From the NCBI RefSeq assembly GCF_022601975.1, contig NZ_JAKVIR010000026.1:1-64000 (forward strand): a stretch of DNA of 64,000 bases, written 5' to 3'. Below are positions 17,196 through 26,159 of the stretch, one piece after another. The translations under genes and the position numbers were made by a program. Within the stretch, counting starts at the first letter, position 1. Each line of letters starts with the position of its first letter. This stretch comes from Pontibacter sp. E15-1. GTDB lineage: Bacteria > Bacteroidota > Bacteroidia > Cytophagales > Hymenobacteraceae. A model generated the notes under the pieces. The model did no database searches. It worked only from the letters and a program-made list of their open reading frames with translations, and had not been told where the DNA came from.

Positions 17196-18107
17196 TTACC
17201 GCACTTTGCCACGCTTCACCAGGTAGGCGTACAGCACTTTATCGAAGGGCTCATGGATATCCACGGGCACGAAGTCTATTTTATACTGGCCGCATTTCAG
17301 TTCCAGCTCGCGTTTATACCCCTCCACGGCGGCGCGATAATGTTCACGCACTTGCGAGGGTTGCAGCTTCAGCTCCTGCCCTGTCTCCACGTCCACGAAC
17401 ACGTATGGCCGCTCCGCAAAATCAAACTCCTCCTCTGTCTTGCGGTCCATCACATGAAAAAGCAGCACCTCGTGGTTCTGGTGCTTTAGGTGTTGCAGCG
17501 ACGCAAAAACGCTTTCCAGGTCATCCTGCCTGCTCAGCATATCGCTGAAGATGATAACGAGCGAGCGCTTGGGTATCTGCTGGGCAATCTGGTGTATCAC
17601 GCCCGCCACGTTCGTGTCCTGGGCAGTGGGCTTTTGCTCCAGTTGCTTTTGCAGCAGCAGCAGCAGGGTATGGAGGTGCGAGGCCGTGGAGCGAACCGGG
17701 GTCTGCAGTTCTATCTTATCGGAGAAGGTGACGAGCCCCACCGCGTCGCGCTGCTTGCGGAGCAGGGTAGCCAGGGCAGCCGCGCAAAGCGCCGAAAAAA
17801 CCAGCTTCCCGTTTGTCTCGGTGGGGTAATACATTGAGGGCGACACGTCGAGCAGCATGTGGCAGCGCAGGTTCGTCTCCTCCTCATACCGCTTCACAAA
17901 AAGCTTGTCGGTGCGGGCAAACACTTTCCAGTCGATGTGGCGGGTGCTCTCGCCGCTGTTGTAGAGCCGGTGCTCCGAAAACTCCACCGAAAACCCGTGG
18001 TATGGCGACTGGTGCAACCCCGTGATGAACCCCTCTACGAGCTGCTTTGCCAGAAACTCCATGTTCTCAAACTTCTGGACGTCGGCGAGGGAAAGGGGCG
18101 TTTTCAT
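17196..18107 (-). CDS. DUF58 domain protein (von Willebrand-like)
   Basis: A cytosolic 303-residue protein. The DUF58 hallmark (ESTRHIDWKVFARTDKLFVK with YEEETN) precedes a vWA-like domain whose metal-ion site DVSPSMYY (DxSxS) is intact. Such proteins usually partner MoxR ATPases in chaperone-like systems, but no MoxR gene is adjacent here. Downstream of rlpA on the same strand with 11 bases between them, so the two are probably co-transcribed. Precise role unknown. Confidence 0.9.
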   Translation of the reverse strand: MKTPLSLADVQKFENMEFLAKQLVEGFITGLHQSPYHGFSVEFSEHRLYNSGESTRHIDWKVFARTDKLFVKRYEEETNLRCHMLLDVSPSMYYPTETNGKLVFSALCAAALATLLRKQRDAVGLVTFSDKIELQTPVRSTASHLHTLLLLLQKQLEQKPTAQDTNVAGVIHQIAQQIPKRSLVIIFSDMLSRQDDLESVFASLQHLKHQNHEVLLFHVMDRKTEEEFDFAERPYVFVDVETGQELKLQPSQVREHYRAAVEGYKRELELKCGQYKIDFVPVDIHEPFDKVLYAYLVKRGKVR

Positions 18108-18118
18108 GGGGCGGAGGG

Positions 18119-18541
18119 CTATTTGCGGGGAACCTTTGCTTCTGAAACGGCGGCAGGCTGCGCTTGTTGCCCCGTCTGCTCGTTTTTCACCTCCTTTAGC
18201 CGCACTGCCGCGCTCCCGCTCCGGATCATGCCGATCTCCTGGGCAGCTGCCCGCGACAGGTCGATGACGTTGTGGCGGTGGCGAGCCTTGCGGTCGTTGA
18301 TGCGCACCACCACGCTCTTGCCGTTGTTGAGGTTGGTTACCAGCACTTTCGTGTCGAAAGGCAGGGTGGCGTGTGCTGCCGTATACAGCTTTTTGTCGTA
18401 GCGCTCGCCGCTGGCGGTGGCGTGCCCCTGCATGCGGTCTGCGTAAAAAGAGGCTCTCCCCTGGGCCGTGTAGGTGGCGCTGTTATGAAATAACGACAGG
18501 AGAAACAAGAGTACTATCGAACATATATTCACAGTGTTCAA
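18119..18541 (-). CDS. RlpA-like double-psi beta-barrel protein
   Basis: A 140-residue exported protein of the RlpA/septal-ring lytic transglycosylase family that may act on peptidoglycan. The family positions are GRASFYADRMQGHATASGE, ATLPFDTKVLVTNLNNGKSV and RINDRKARHRHNVIDLS, including the catalytic-type Asp near INDR. The N-terminus is hydrophobic (residues 5-20) but lacks a clear lipobox. The start is TTG at 18541 or GTG at 18532; no ATG fits. No SPOR domain. Upstream of the DUF58 gene. Confidence 0.88.
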   Translation of the reverse strand: MNTVNICSIVLLFLLSLFHNSATYTAQGRASFYADRMQGHATASGERYDKKLYTAAHATLPFDTKVLVTNLNNGKSVVVRINDRKARHRHNVIDLSRAAAQEIGMIRSGSAAVRLKEVKNEQTGQQAQPAAVSEAKVPRK

Positions 18542-18662
18542 TTTGGTCCAACTGCAAATATAACGGGAAAAAATTTACTTAAATTTTAAATTCAGGGATT
18601 TTTATATATCAGATATATATGTTACTTTTAGATTCAGTAAGTTGAATTTAACGTTTATTACG

Positions 18663-19016
18663 GTGGAAGAGAACAACGAAAAAGCAGAAATTTATTCCCA
18701 GCGAGTAAGAGCCGGGAAAAGAACGTATTTCTTTGATGTGAAATCGACTCGCTCAAACGACTTTTACGTGACCATTACGGAAAGCAAGAGAAAGTTTAAC
18801 GAGGATAATTTTTCTTACGAGAAACACAAGATTTTCCTGTACAAAGAAGACTTCGCGAAATTCATGGATGCGCTTCAGGGAACGATTGACCACGTTAAAT
18901 CCGAGCTTTTGACAGAAGAGGCGCTGGCCTCGCTGGATACGCCTTACGAGGCCCCCGTTGCCGCCGAAACGGTTGAGGCAGCCCCAACTTACGACAACGA
19001 GCTGAAGTGGGAATAA
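18663..19016 (+). CDS. DUF3276 (PUR-like) nucleic-acid-binding protein
   Basis: A small protein of the DUF3276 family, related to PUR-alpha single-strand DNA/RNA-binding repeats. YSQRVRAGKRTYFFDVKSTR and FYVTITESKRKF are the family hallmarks; the C-terminal third is Glu/Ala/Pro-rich and probably disordered. The GTG at 18663 is preferred to the TTG at 18642 because the family begins a few residues before IYSQRVRAG. Binding target unknown. Divergent from rlpA. Confidence 0.85.
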   Translation: MEENNEKAEIYSQRVRAGKRTYFFDVKSTRSNDFYVTITESKRKFNEDNFSYEKHKIFLYKEDFAKFMDALQGTIDHVKSELLTEEALASLDTPYEAPVAAETVEAAPTYDNELKWE

Positions 19017-19046
19017 CACTCCCCTTCGCTTCCTGCAGTATACCCC

Positions 19047-19069
19047 AACCCATGGCCGCGCCATGGGTT
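19047..19069 (+). terminator. Terminator after the DUF3276 gene
   Basis: AACCCATGG (19047-19055) pairs with CCATGGGTT (19061-19069) around a five-base loop, followed by TCTTCATTTT. Confidence 0.75.
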
Positions 19070-19125
19070 TCTTCATTTTAGCCCTTCCCCCTCTCGCAGG
19101 GTCTGCACGGCAGCCAAATAATTCG

Positions 19126-19133
19126 TATATTTG
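19126..19133 (+). promoter_or_regulatory. -7 promoter box of ychF
   Basis: TATATTTG is a perfect TAnnTTTG match 27 bases before the ATG. No clear -33 TTTG is seen at the expected distance. Confidence 0.5.
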
Positions 19134-19159
19134 CGCCCTGATTTAAAACACTATTCAAC

Positions 19160-20257
19160 ATGGGACTCAGATGCGGAATTGTCGGACTGCCGAATGTAGG
19201 CAAGTCTACGTTATTCAACGCTATTTCTAATGCCAAGGCAGAATCTGCCAACTATCCATTCTGTACGATTGAGCCAAACGTGGGCGTGATCACGGTGCCG
19301 GACGAGCGCCTGCAGATACTGGAGGAACTGGTGCACCCCGAGCGCGTGCTGCCCACCGTTATCGAGTTTGTGGACATTGCCGGGCTGGTGAAAGGGGCCA
19401 GCAAGGGCGAAGGGCTGGGCAACAAGTTCCTGGCCAACATCCGCGAGGTAGACGCCATCATCCATGTGGTGCGCTGTTTCGAGGACCCCAACATCGTGCA
19501 CGTGGACGGCAAGGTGGACCCTGTAGCCGACAAAGAGATCATCGACACCGAGCTGCAGCTGAAAGACCTGGAGTCTGTGGACAAGAAAATCCAGAAGGTG
19601 ATGCGCTCGGCTAAGTCCGGCGACGCGAAGGCCAAGAAAGAACTGGCGAGCCTGGAGAAGTACAAGGCCCATTTTGAGGCTGGCCTCAGCGCCCGCTCCC
19701 TGGACGCCACCGAAGAGGACAAAGAGGCCGTAGAGGACCTGAAGCTGCTCACAGACAAACCCGTGATTTATGCCGCCAACGTGGATGAGAACTCCATGAA
19801 TGACGGCAACCAGTTTTCGGAGGCCCTCCGCGAGAACGTCAAGAACGAGAACGCCCAGGTGGTGCTCATCTCCGCTTCCATCGAGGCCCAGATTGCAGAG
19901 CTGACCGACCCCGAAGAGAAAGAGATGTTCCTGTCGGAGTACGGCCTGACCGAGTCTGGCCTGAACAAGCTGATTAAAGCCTCCTACAGCCTCCTGGACC
20001 TGATCACCTACTTCACCGCTGGCGTGAAAGAAGTGCGCGCCTGGACGATCGGGAAAGGCTGGAAAGCCCCTGCCGCCGCCGGTGTCATCCACTCTGACTT
20101 CGAGAAGGGTTTTATCCGCGCCGAGGTCATCAAACTGCCCGACTATCAGGAGTATAAGTCAGAGGCGAAGATAAAAGAAGCCGGCAAGATGTCGGTGGAA
20201 GGGAAAGACTACGTGGTGAAGGACGGCGACATCATGCACTTCCGTTTTAACGTGTAA
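19160..20257 (+). CDS. ychF: Redox-regulated ATPase YchF
   Basis: A universally conserved Obg-family P-loop ATPase that associates with ribosomes. G1 GLPNVGKSTLFNAIS (residues 8-22), switch regions around NYPFCTIEPN and FVDIAGLVKGASKGEGLG (G3), and the C-terminal TGS domain (from TYFTAGVKEVRAWTI to MHFRFNV) are complete. The NxxE-type G4 replacement that makes YchF prefer ATP lies near YAANVDE. 365 aa, standard length, with its own promoter box. Confidence 0.97.
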   Translation: MGLRCGIVGLPNVGKSTLFNAISNAKAESANYPFCTIEPNVGVITVPDERLQILEELVHPERVLPTVIEFVDIAGLVKGASKGEGLGNKFLANIREVDAIIHVVRCFEDPNIVHVDGKVDPVADKEIIDTELQLKDLESVDKKIQKVMRSAKSGDAKAKKELASLEKYKAHFEAGLSARSLDATEEDKEAVEDLKLLTDKPVIYAANVDENSMNDGNQFSEALRENVKNENAQVVLISASIEAQIAELTDPEEKEMFLSEYGLTESGLNKLIKASYSLLDLITYFTAGVKEVRAWTIGKGWKAPAAAGVIHSDFEKGFIRAEVIKLPDYQEYKSEAKIKEAGKMSVEGKDYVVKDGDIMHFRFNV

Positions 20258-20271
20258 TCGCGACAGATTCT

Positions 20272-20388
20272 AGTGCTTCGCCAAATTAAGAATTAGAAAT
20301 CAAGAATTAGAAATGAGGTATAAAAGCCGTTGCTATAGATATAAATACAAACGCTGCTTCTGGTAATTAAATTGGTAGAGGACTAAGT
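20272..20388 (-). repeat. Dispersed intergenic repeat, copy 2 (inverted)
   Basis: Its reverse complement matches 1741-1857 over about 117 bases with scattered differences. Shared words, read on the minus strand, include CCAATTTAATTACCAGA, AGCGTTTGT, ACGGCTTTTAT, CCTCATTTCTAAT and TTAATTTGGCGAAG. It lies directly downstream of ychF and carries no gene. Confidence 0.8.
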
Positions 20389-20410
20389 AATCATACCTCG
20401 CACAACATAA

Positions 20411-20442
20411 AAAAAGAGGCCGGTTTATACCGGCCTCTTTTT
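20411..20442. terminator. Bidirectional terminator between ychF and the GH13 gene
   Basis: AAAAAGAGGCCGG (20411-20423) pairs perfectly with CCGGCCTCTTTTT (20430-20442) around TTTATA. A-tract and T-tract flanks suit both strands, and the flanking genes converge here. Confidence 0.9.
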
Positions 20443-20448
20443 GTTAAG

Positions 20449-20493
20449 AGCATGTTTAAATTTAACTTCCAAAAGATGGCTATTAAACATGCT
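20449..20493. repeat. Hairpin repeat with AGCATGTTTAA arms
   Basis: AGCATGTTTAA (20449-20459) is the exact inverse of TTAAACATGCT (20483-20493). The right half, from CCAAAAGATG onward, recurs at 51-75. It may be a second terminator for the convergent GH13 gene or a small dispersed repeat. Confidence 0.5.
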
Positions 20494-20529
20494 TAAAGGG
20501 GCAATTTGCCCGCTGCATACCAATGCCTT

Positions 20530-22266
20530 TTATTTCAGTGAGTAGATTACGGCCTGGTATGGGCTGAGTGAAAAACGGGTGCTTTTGTGCTCTGCCGTGC
20601 TCAGGTTGTTGATGACCACGTCATCGACCTTAACAGCGGCAGGAAGTTCTATGTCTGCTTTTTCTGAGGAGAAGTTCAGGAGCACCAGCATCTTCTGATC
20701 GCCGAGCGTGCGGGTATAGGCATATACCTGCTTGTGGTCGGGCAGCAGCAGTTTGTAGTCGCCGTATACCAAAACAGGGTTTTCCTGACGCACCTGGGTC
20801 ATTTTCCGGAAGTGGTTCAGCACTGAGTTCGGGTCTTTGTCCTTAGCGGCCACGTTCACCTGCTTGTAGTTCTGGTTTACCGGCAGCCACGGGTTTCCGT
20901 TGGTGAAGCCGGCATGCTGCGACGCGTCCCATTGCATCGGGGTTCTGCCGTTGTCGCGTGATGCGAACTTTAAGTCTTTCAGATACGCGTTCACGTCTCC
21001 GCCCTCGTGCAGCACTTTCTTGTACCCGTTGATTGCCGCGATGTCCTGATACTGAGAAATGGAGTCAAAGCCGATGTTCGTCATCCCGAGTTCATCGCCA
21101 TAATACACATAGGGCGTGCCGCGCATACTCAGGATAAAGGTGTTGAGCATTTTGGTGGACGGAGCCCTGAACTCAGGGGCATCGTTCCCATACCTGTTCA
21201 CCAGGCGCGCCTGATCGTGGTTCGACAGGAAGATAGACAGCCAGCCATTTTCGGCAAAAGCGCTGTCCCACTTCGAGAAGACGGTTTTAAAGTGCGTGAG
21301 GCTATACCCCTCCCGTTTGGCAATATCCACGCCGTCGAAGGCATAGGCCATGTTCAGTTCGTTGCGGTCTTCGTCCACCAGTTTGTGGGCATCCTCAAAG
21401 TTGCGCCCCGCGCCTTCGGCCACGCTCATCACATCGTATTTGCTGAACACCTCCTCGTTCATCTCCTGGAGGTACTGGTGCAAATTGCCCTGCATGGCGT
21501 AATACTGGACAAAGTTTTTCTCGAAGCCCTTCGGGAAGGCGGGGAAAGTAGTGTCTTTGGCGGCAAACTGAAACGCGTCCAGCCTGAAGCCATCCACCCC
21601 TTTCTCGGCCCAGAACTTCATGATATCATACACTTCCTGCCGCACTTTGGGGTTTTCCCAGTTCAGGTCCGGCTGTTTCTGCGAAAAATAGTGCAGGTAG
21701 TAGGCATTGGTGAGGGAGTCATACTTCCAGGCATCGCCCTTCTCGTCGAAGAGGCTGTAGCGGTAGTTTGGCTTGCCTTTTTCGGCGGGCCACCAATGGT
21801 AATAGTCGCGGTATGGGCTCGTTCTTGAGCTTCTGGACTGCTTAAACCACGCGTGCTCGTCGCTGCTGTGGTTCACCACCATGTCCATCACCAGCTTAAT
21901 ATCGCGCTTGTGCATCTCCTCCAGCATCCTGTCGAAGTCCTGCATGGTGCCGAACTCCGGCATGATCGCCCGGTAATCGCTGATGTCGTAGCCGTTGTCG
22001 TCGTTTGGGGAAGCGTAAATTGGGTTGAGCCACACGGCAGTCACCCCCAGGCTTTTGATATAATCCAGCCGGGATATGATGCCTTCCAGGTCGCCGACGC
22101 CGTTTCCGTCGCTGTCCTGGAAGCTGCGCGGGTAAATCTGGTAAACAATAGCCTCCTTCCACCACTTCTTATCCGGCTGACCGGTCATATCGCTAATGGT
22201 TTCGGGCTGCTTTACGCTACAGCTTATGGCAAGCCACAGCAACACCAAAATTGGCAGTCTCTTCAT
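20530..22266 (-). CDS. GH13 alpha-glucosidase-type lipoprotein
   Basis: A 578-residue alpha-amylase family enzyme that probably cleaves alpha-glucosidic linkages in the periplasm or on the surface. Start MKRLPILVLLW with lipobox AISC (C16), so the longer frame reaching 22398 is not used. GH13 regions: DMVVNHSSDEH, nucleophile D230 in GFRLDAF, acid/base E284 in SVAEGAG and D351 in FLSNHDQ. The sequence resembles oligo-1,6-glucosidase / alpha-glucosidase subfamilies. A Gfo/Idh/MocA gene lies 171 bases upstream on the same strand. No susCD pair adjoins it. Confidence 0.92.
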   Translation of the reverse strand: MKRLPILVLLWLAISCSVKQPETISDMTGQPDKKWWKEAIVYQIYPRSFQDSDGNGVGDLEGIISRLDYIKSLGVTAVWLNPIYASPNDDNGYDISDYRAIMPEFGTMQDFDRMLEEMHKRDIKLVMDMVVNHSSDEHAWFKQSRSSRTSPYRDYYHWWPAEKGKPNYRYSLFDEKGDAWKYDSLTNAYYLHYFSQKQPDLNWENPKVRQEVYDIMKFWAEKGVDGFRLDAFQFAAKDTTFPAFPKGFEKNFVQYYAMQGNLHQYLQEMNEEVFSKYDVMSVAEGAGRNFEDAHKLVDEDRNELNMAYAFDGVDIAKREGYSLTHFKTVFSKWDSAFAENGWLSIFLSNHDQARLVNRYGNDAPEFRAPSTKMLNTFILSMRGTPYVYYGDELGMTNIGFDSISQYQDIAAINGYKKVLHEGGDVNAYLKDLKFASRDNGRTPMQWDASQHAGFTNGNPWLPVNQNYKQVNVAAKDKDPNSVLNHFRKMTQVRQENPVLVYGDYKLLLPDHKQVYAYTRTLGDQKMLVLLNFSSEKADIELPAAVKVDDVVINNLSTAEHKSTRFSLSPYQAVIYSLK

Positions 22267-22437
22267 ACACGGGTCCAATGGTTCGCAAACAATTTTACGC
22301 CTTACAGGGCTCCTGCAAGTTAAACCACCGAGGCAGTGTATAAAAAACCATCCGGCAAAAAGTAAACGGTTTTTGTGGCAAACATCCCTCCAGCGCAAAT
22401 TTAAAGGGCCTGGAGGCCTTGCTGTAGTAAACCGCTT

Positions 22438-23544
22438 TTACTGCTTTAGCTTAACTGTTTTGCCTGTTCTGGCGCTTTCTTTAGCCGCCTCCAGTATTTC
22501 CATCACCACCATGTTGTTCTCCAGGGCGGAGAGATCGTGTGGGGCCAGGGTAATCTTGTGCCTGACAACGGCTGCCAGCAACGCGAACGGATCGTCGTAG
22601 GGGGCGGGGCGCTCCGCCAGTTTCTCATGCTGCTCACTTTGCTTCTCGCTCAGCCGATAGCGGAGGTCGGTGCGGTTGTCGCTATAGACATAGCCCGTCC
22701 TGCCGTATACCTCCATGTCTTTTCTCGCGAAGGGCCAGTTCCAGGAGGCCTGAATGATGCCCTGCATTTTGGGATATTGCAACAGGATGGTGGCCTCGTC
22801 ATCCACCTTCGGGTATAGCTCCGGCTTGTTGGTCTGCGTCACGGCCGTGACCGCAGTTGGCCGCTCCCCCTTTTTTAGCCACGTGATCAGGTTGGCACCG
22901 TAGCACCCAAAGTCCGTGAGGGCACCCGCGCCGTTTGCCACCGGGTCGGTCAGCCACGACAGGAACTCCTGATTCACGCCAATCTCAGCGGGGCCCTGGT
23001 GGCCATCATGCACCACGATTTTGCGCAGGTCGCCGATGGCTCCCTCCTGCACCATGGCATATGCCTTGTGGTTGGTGGCGTACCAGGTGGTTTCGTAATT
23101 GGTGAGCAGGAAGATGTTGTGCTTTTTCGCAAGCGCCTGCATCTTCCGGGCATGCTCGAGGCTCACGGCCAGCGGCTTTTCCACCATCACGTGGATGCCG
23201 CGCGGCGCACAAACCTGCACCACCTTCAGATGCTCGTAAATGGTGCCAAAGGCGGTCACCGCTTCCGGCTTGGCGGCAGCTATCATCTCCTCCATCGTGT
23301 CATATACCAGCGCCATCGAAAAGCCGTGCTGTGTGGCGTAGCGCTGAGCCAGTTCGCGGTTCGGCTCCACAATCCCCACAATTTTTATATCGCCTCTGTC
23401 GGGCCTGCCCAGTATCCAGTGCACGTGCGTGTGCGTGAGGCCCACCACGCCAACGCGAAGCGGCGCGTCCTGTGCGTAACTGTGCGCAGCCGGCATGAGC
23501 AGGAGGAGAAATGAAAGGAGGAGAAGGCTGAGGTATCTGGTCAT
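22438..23544 (-). CDS. Gfo/Idh/MocA family oxidoreductase with a signal peptide
   Basis: A 368-residue NAD(P)-dependent oxidoreductase-like protein. Residues 1-25 form a Sec-type signal peptide (long Leu run, cleavage after SYA), then the Rossmann segment VGVVGLTHTHVHWI and the diagnostic EKPLAVS motif. No twin-Arg is visible, so export of a nucleotide-binding enzyme by Sec is unusual for a family often using Tat. A periplasmic sugar-processing role is inferred from the GH13 lipoprotein downstream. The substrate cannot be read. Confidence 0.85.
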   Translation of the reverse strand: MTRYLSLLLLSFLLLLMPAAHSYAQDAPLRVGVVGLTHTHVHWILGRPDRGDIKIVGIVEPNRELAQRYATQHGFSMALVYDTMEEMIAAAKPEAVTAFGTIYEHLKVVQVCAPRGIHVMVEKPLAVSLEHARKMQALAKKHNIFLLTNYETTWYATNHKAYAMVQEGAIGDLRKIVVHDGHQGPAEIGVNQEFLSWLTDPVANGAGALTDFGCYGANLITWLKKGERPTAVTAVTQTNKPELYPKVDDEATILLQYPKMQGIIQASWNWPFARKDMEVYGRTGYVYSDNRTDLRYRLSEKQSEQHEKLAERPAPYDDPFALLAAVVRHKITLAPHDLSALENNMVVMEILEAAKESARTGKTVKLKQ

Positions 23545-23594
23545 GCGCTAATTGTTTTTGCTGCTATACACTAAATTGCGGGAAACCGCCGCTG

Positions 23595-24914
23595 CTATTT
23601 TCTGTTAAAGTACAGTTGCTCATACCCGATCAGGAGGTCGGCGCGGGTGCCGGGCGGGCGATAATACACCAGGATGTCATATATGTTGTCGGTTTCAAAG
23701 TGGCTGCCTTCAAAATAACTGGCATCCGGCGCGGCCGAAGTGCCAGTTATCAGGGCATAATAGTAGTTGTAGTAGCCTTGCTTCAGGAGCAGCCTGCCGG
23801 TATAGGCGCCCAGCTCCGGGTTATATGCCATGCGCGCGTTGGCGGGTTCCGACCAACCGGTCAGCTCGCCCTGCAGGTATACCTCCCCCGGCACTTTAAC
23901 GTCGGCCTTCAGCTGAAAGTCTACCCAGGTATAATCCCCGTTCACGGCGCTGTTTCCATACTGTTTGTTGCCAAAAATGCGCATGCCGTTGATGTCCGGG
24001 GTTTGGGTATAGGCCTCTCCCTGACGGCTTTTGTCTGGGGCCAGGATCACCTCCACCGGGTTTGGCTGCAGGTTGATGCTTTGCACCCCGATGCCACGGT
24101 AGTTGAGGCTGCGGGTATCAAACGCCCGGAACTCGCTCAGGCCCTTGAACTGGTCCTTTGGCTCAAAAAACACATACTCCAGGCGGCGCTGCGCATCATG
24201 CACGTAGGTGGGCTTGCCGATGACCTTGGCATTGTCCCAGCGGTAGTTCTGCCGGATGATGGTTTTCACCTCCATGGCCGGGTTGATGATTTCGTAGTCG
24301 GGGTGCATGATGTTGAACTCGATGGGCTGGCGGGTCTCGCGTCCACCGGGTCCAAGCGGGGCTCCCAGTTTTGCAGCCACCACCACGGCGTCCTGGTATA
24401 CCATCAGGCGGCGCGTGAGCAGGGTGTTCCCGCCTTCCTCCTGCACTTCCAGCAGGTAGTTGCCGCTGATGCGCACGCGGGGCACAGCAAAGCGGTAATG
24501 CACGTACGGGATGCGGGTGTTCACTGATATCTGCCCGTCTGTGACAATGAACTCGTTGAAATCATACAGGAACTGCGTGTCGTTCAGTGTAGAGGGAGTC
24601 CAGTTGGCGTTGCAGTGGCGGAGTTTTACCAGCAGGCGCTGTTGCCGGGCATTCAGGCGGTCGAATTCCAGCACGATGGGCCGCTCCTGGCTGAGAGGCG
24701 ACACCGCGGGGTTCAGCACCTCATCCTCCAGGCTCGTAGCCAGGTAGGCCTGCACCGAGCGGATGCTCTCGTCATACACATAATCTTCGAAGCGCAGTTG
24801 CGGCGCTGCGGCCCCGGCGGTGCTCTGCCCCTGCTGTTCCAGTGGCACACACGCATATAGCCCAAAGGCAAGCAAGGCGATAATAAGGTAAGTAAGGGTG
24901 CGTTTATTCGTCAT
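23595..24914 (-). CDS. DUF5103 type IX secretion plug-domain lipoprotein
   Basis: A lipoprotein of about 439 residues matching DUF5103, associated with type IX secretion. Start MTNKRTLTYLI at 24914 with the lipobox-like YAC; a longer frame to 24953 is not needed. Family positions: FEDYVYDESIRSVQAYL near the N-terminus, PIVLEFDRLN, LRHCNANWTPS (conserved HCNADW-type block) and RIPYVHYRFAVP. The C-terminal half ends with a carbohydrate-binding-like strand set (GELTGW) and a YRPPGTRADLLIGY block. Other T9SS genes are not in the window. Role as a plug is from the family name, not shown here. Confidence 0.82.
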   Translation of the reverse strand: MTNKRTLTYLIIALLAFGLYACVPLEQQGQSTAGAAAPQLRFEDYVYDESIRSVQAYLATSLEDEVLNPAVSPLSQERPIVLEFDRLNARQQRLLVKLRHCNANWTPSTLNDTQFLYDFNEFIVTDGQISVNTRIPYVHYRFAVPRVRISGNYLLEVQEEGGNTLLTRRLMVYQDAVVVAAKLGAPLGPGGRETRQPIEFNIMHPDYEIINPAMEVKTIIRQNYRWDNAKVIGKPTYVHDAQRRLEYVFFEPKDQFKGLSEFRAFDTRSLNYRGIGVQSINLQPNPVEVILAPDKSRQGEAYTQTPDINGMRIFGNKQYGNSAVNGDYTWVDFQLKADVKVPGEVYLQGELTGWSEPANARMAYNPELGAYTGRLLLKQGYYNYYYALITGTSAAPDASYFEGSHFETDNIYDILVYYRPPGTRADLLIGYEQLYFNRK

Positions 24915-24953
24915 GCGAAAGATGGGGTTTGGCCGCAGCAGGCACTGCAGCAC

Positions 24954-25457
24954 ACTTTTTAGAAAGCGAAGATAGGAATTTTAAGACACTACCCGCTAGA
25001 GCCCCCCCGGAAATCTTGCCCTTCCGCTCTGTGCCGCAAACGGCAAGAGAAACAGCATCATTCGGGGGCTTATATACGTGTAGCAAGCCCGGGATTTAAA
25101 GTCCCTAAATGCTGGGTATTGGGTATGGTATACCTGATTAACGTAAACTCGGGATTATAACGGTTATTTCAAAGCTTGAAAATCCTTGTTGTCATAGCCT
25201 GCTTTGCGCTCCACGCCTGGGGTAGGGGCCCTTCTTAAGCTGGGGCGCGTTTTCCCGCTCGGCACTGTGTACATTTCCTGCCTAACGGCTGCCACTGACG
25301 TGGCACCGGAAATCTACAAATAGAGGGCCCCTACCCCCGGTACCTCTCGGAAAAACTGGGAATCATTTTGCCTTGTTCTGACAGCAGAATATCCTCAATG
25401 GCTAGAAACCTCATTTTGAAGTTATTTAAACTATAGTAATTCTTGAGTTCACGTTGA
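24954..25457. other. Gene-free region with a dispersed repeat
   Basis: About 500 bases between the DUF5103 lipoprotein and OsmC genes. It contains the 69-bp repeat at 25192-25260 and, outside it, GGGTAGGGGCCC (25220) mirrored by GGGCCCCTACCC (25325), giving a hairpin-like or MITE-like block of about 115 bases. The remainder shows no gene, RNA or clear promoter. Confidence 0.5.
25192..25260 (+). repeat. 69-bp dispersed repeat, copy A
   Basis: Nearly identical to 55386-55454, from TCATAGCCTGCTTTGCGCTC through GGGGTAGGGGCCCTTCTT to GCGCGTTTTCC, with only two or three differences. The similarity fades beyond that. It is not coding in any frame I trust. The G/C-run core also recurs at 2405-2416. 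Confidence 0.8.
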
Positions 25458-25907
25458 TCAGTCTTCCAGCAGTTCTGTCTCAATCGCGATGCCCCCTGCC
25501 AGGGTTTTCTGCACCGGGCATTTGGCCGAAATCAGCTTCAACCGGGCTCGCTGCTCGACCGAGAGATCGCCCGTCAGCCGAAGGCGCTTGGTTACCTGAC
25601 TTATCCTGGCCACATCGTCCTCGCAGCTTTCGCAGTCTTTGGCGTGCACGCGGCCATGTTGCAGGGTCACTTCAGCCCGCTCGAGGGGCCAGCCTTTGCG
25701 ACGCGCATACATGTGCAGCGTGATGACGGTGCAGGCCCCAAGCGCGCTCATAATATAATCGTAGGGGTCGGGGCCCGCTTTGATGCCTGTCTCGATACTG
25801 GACTCATCCAGGACCATTGCCTTTCCGCCCGCCTGGATGTTGGCGATCATGGGGGCGCTGCTGTCTGCGCTCACGGTTACCGTTGCTGCCTGCTCGTTGC
25901 TGTTCAT
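25458..25907 (-). CDS. OsmC family peroxide-reducing protein
   Basis: Probably a thiol peroxidase acting on organic hydroperoxides. 149 residues from ATG 25907; the frame is open further upstream but the family starts here. The two redox Cys are in GACTVITLHMYARRKGW and SAKCPVQKTL, at the positions expected in OsmC/YhfA-type proteins. A GPDPYDYIMSALGA block is also characteristic. Cytosolic. Divergent from csaA with 252 bases between. Confidence 0.9.
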   Translation of the reverse strand: MNSNEQAATVTVSADSSAPMIANIQAGGKAMVLDESSIETGIKAGPDPYDYIMSALGACTVITLHMYARRKGWPLERAEVTLQHGRVHAKDCESCEDDVARISQVTKRLRLTGDLSVEQRARLKLISAKCPVQKTLAGGIAIETELLED

Positions 25908-26159
25908 AAATGTGTCTGTTGATGGTGTAGTCCTTATAAGGGTGAAGGGGTATAAAAGTTCTGCCGAGAGGTATACATGGCAGCCAACGACTGAAACGAT
26001 CGAAGGCCCCCTCCCTAATTGTGCCGCAGGGAGGGCTGCCAGGGCGGGGTGCTTGCCGATAAAAGGCATTTAACCCGCTCTGGCTTCTGAAATCTGGAAT
26101 AAAACCCTATCTTGTATCGCTGTTTACACTGATTCTTACACCAGCGCTTTCCATACCCC

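Noticed and set aside
22267..22398. N-terminal extension of the GH13 protein
   Set aside because: The lipoprotein signal MKRLPILVLLW...AISC starts at 22266; the extension would bury it.
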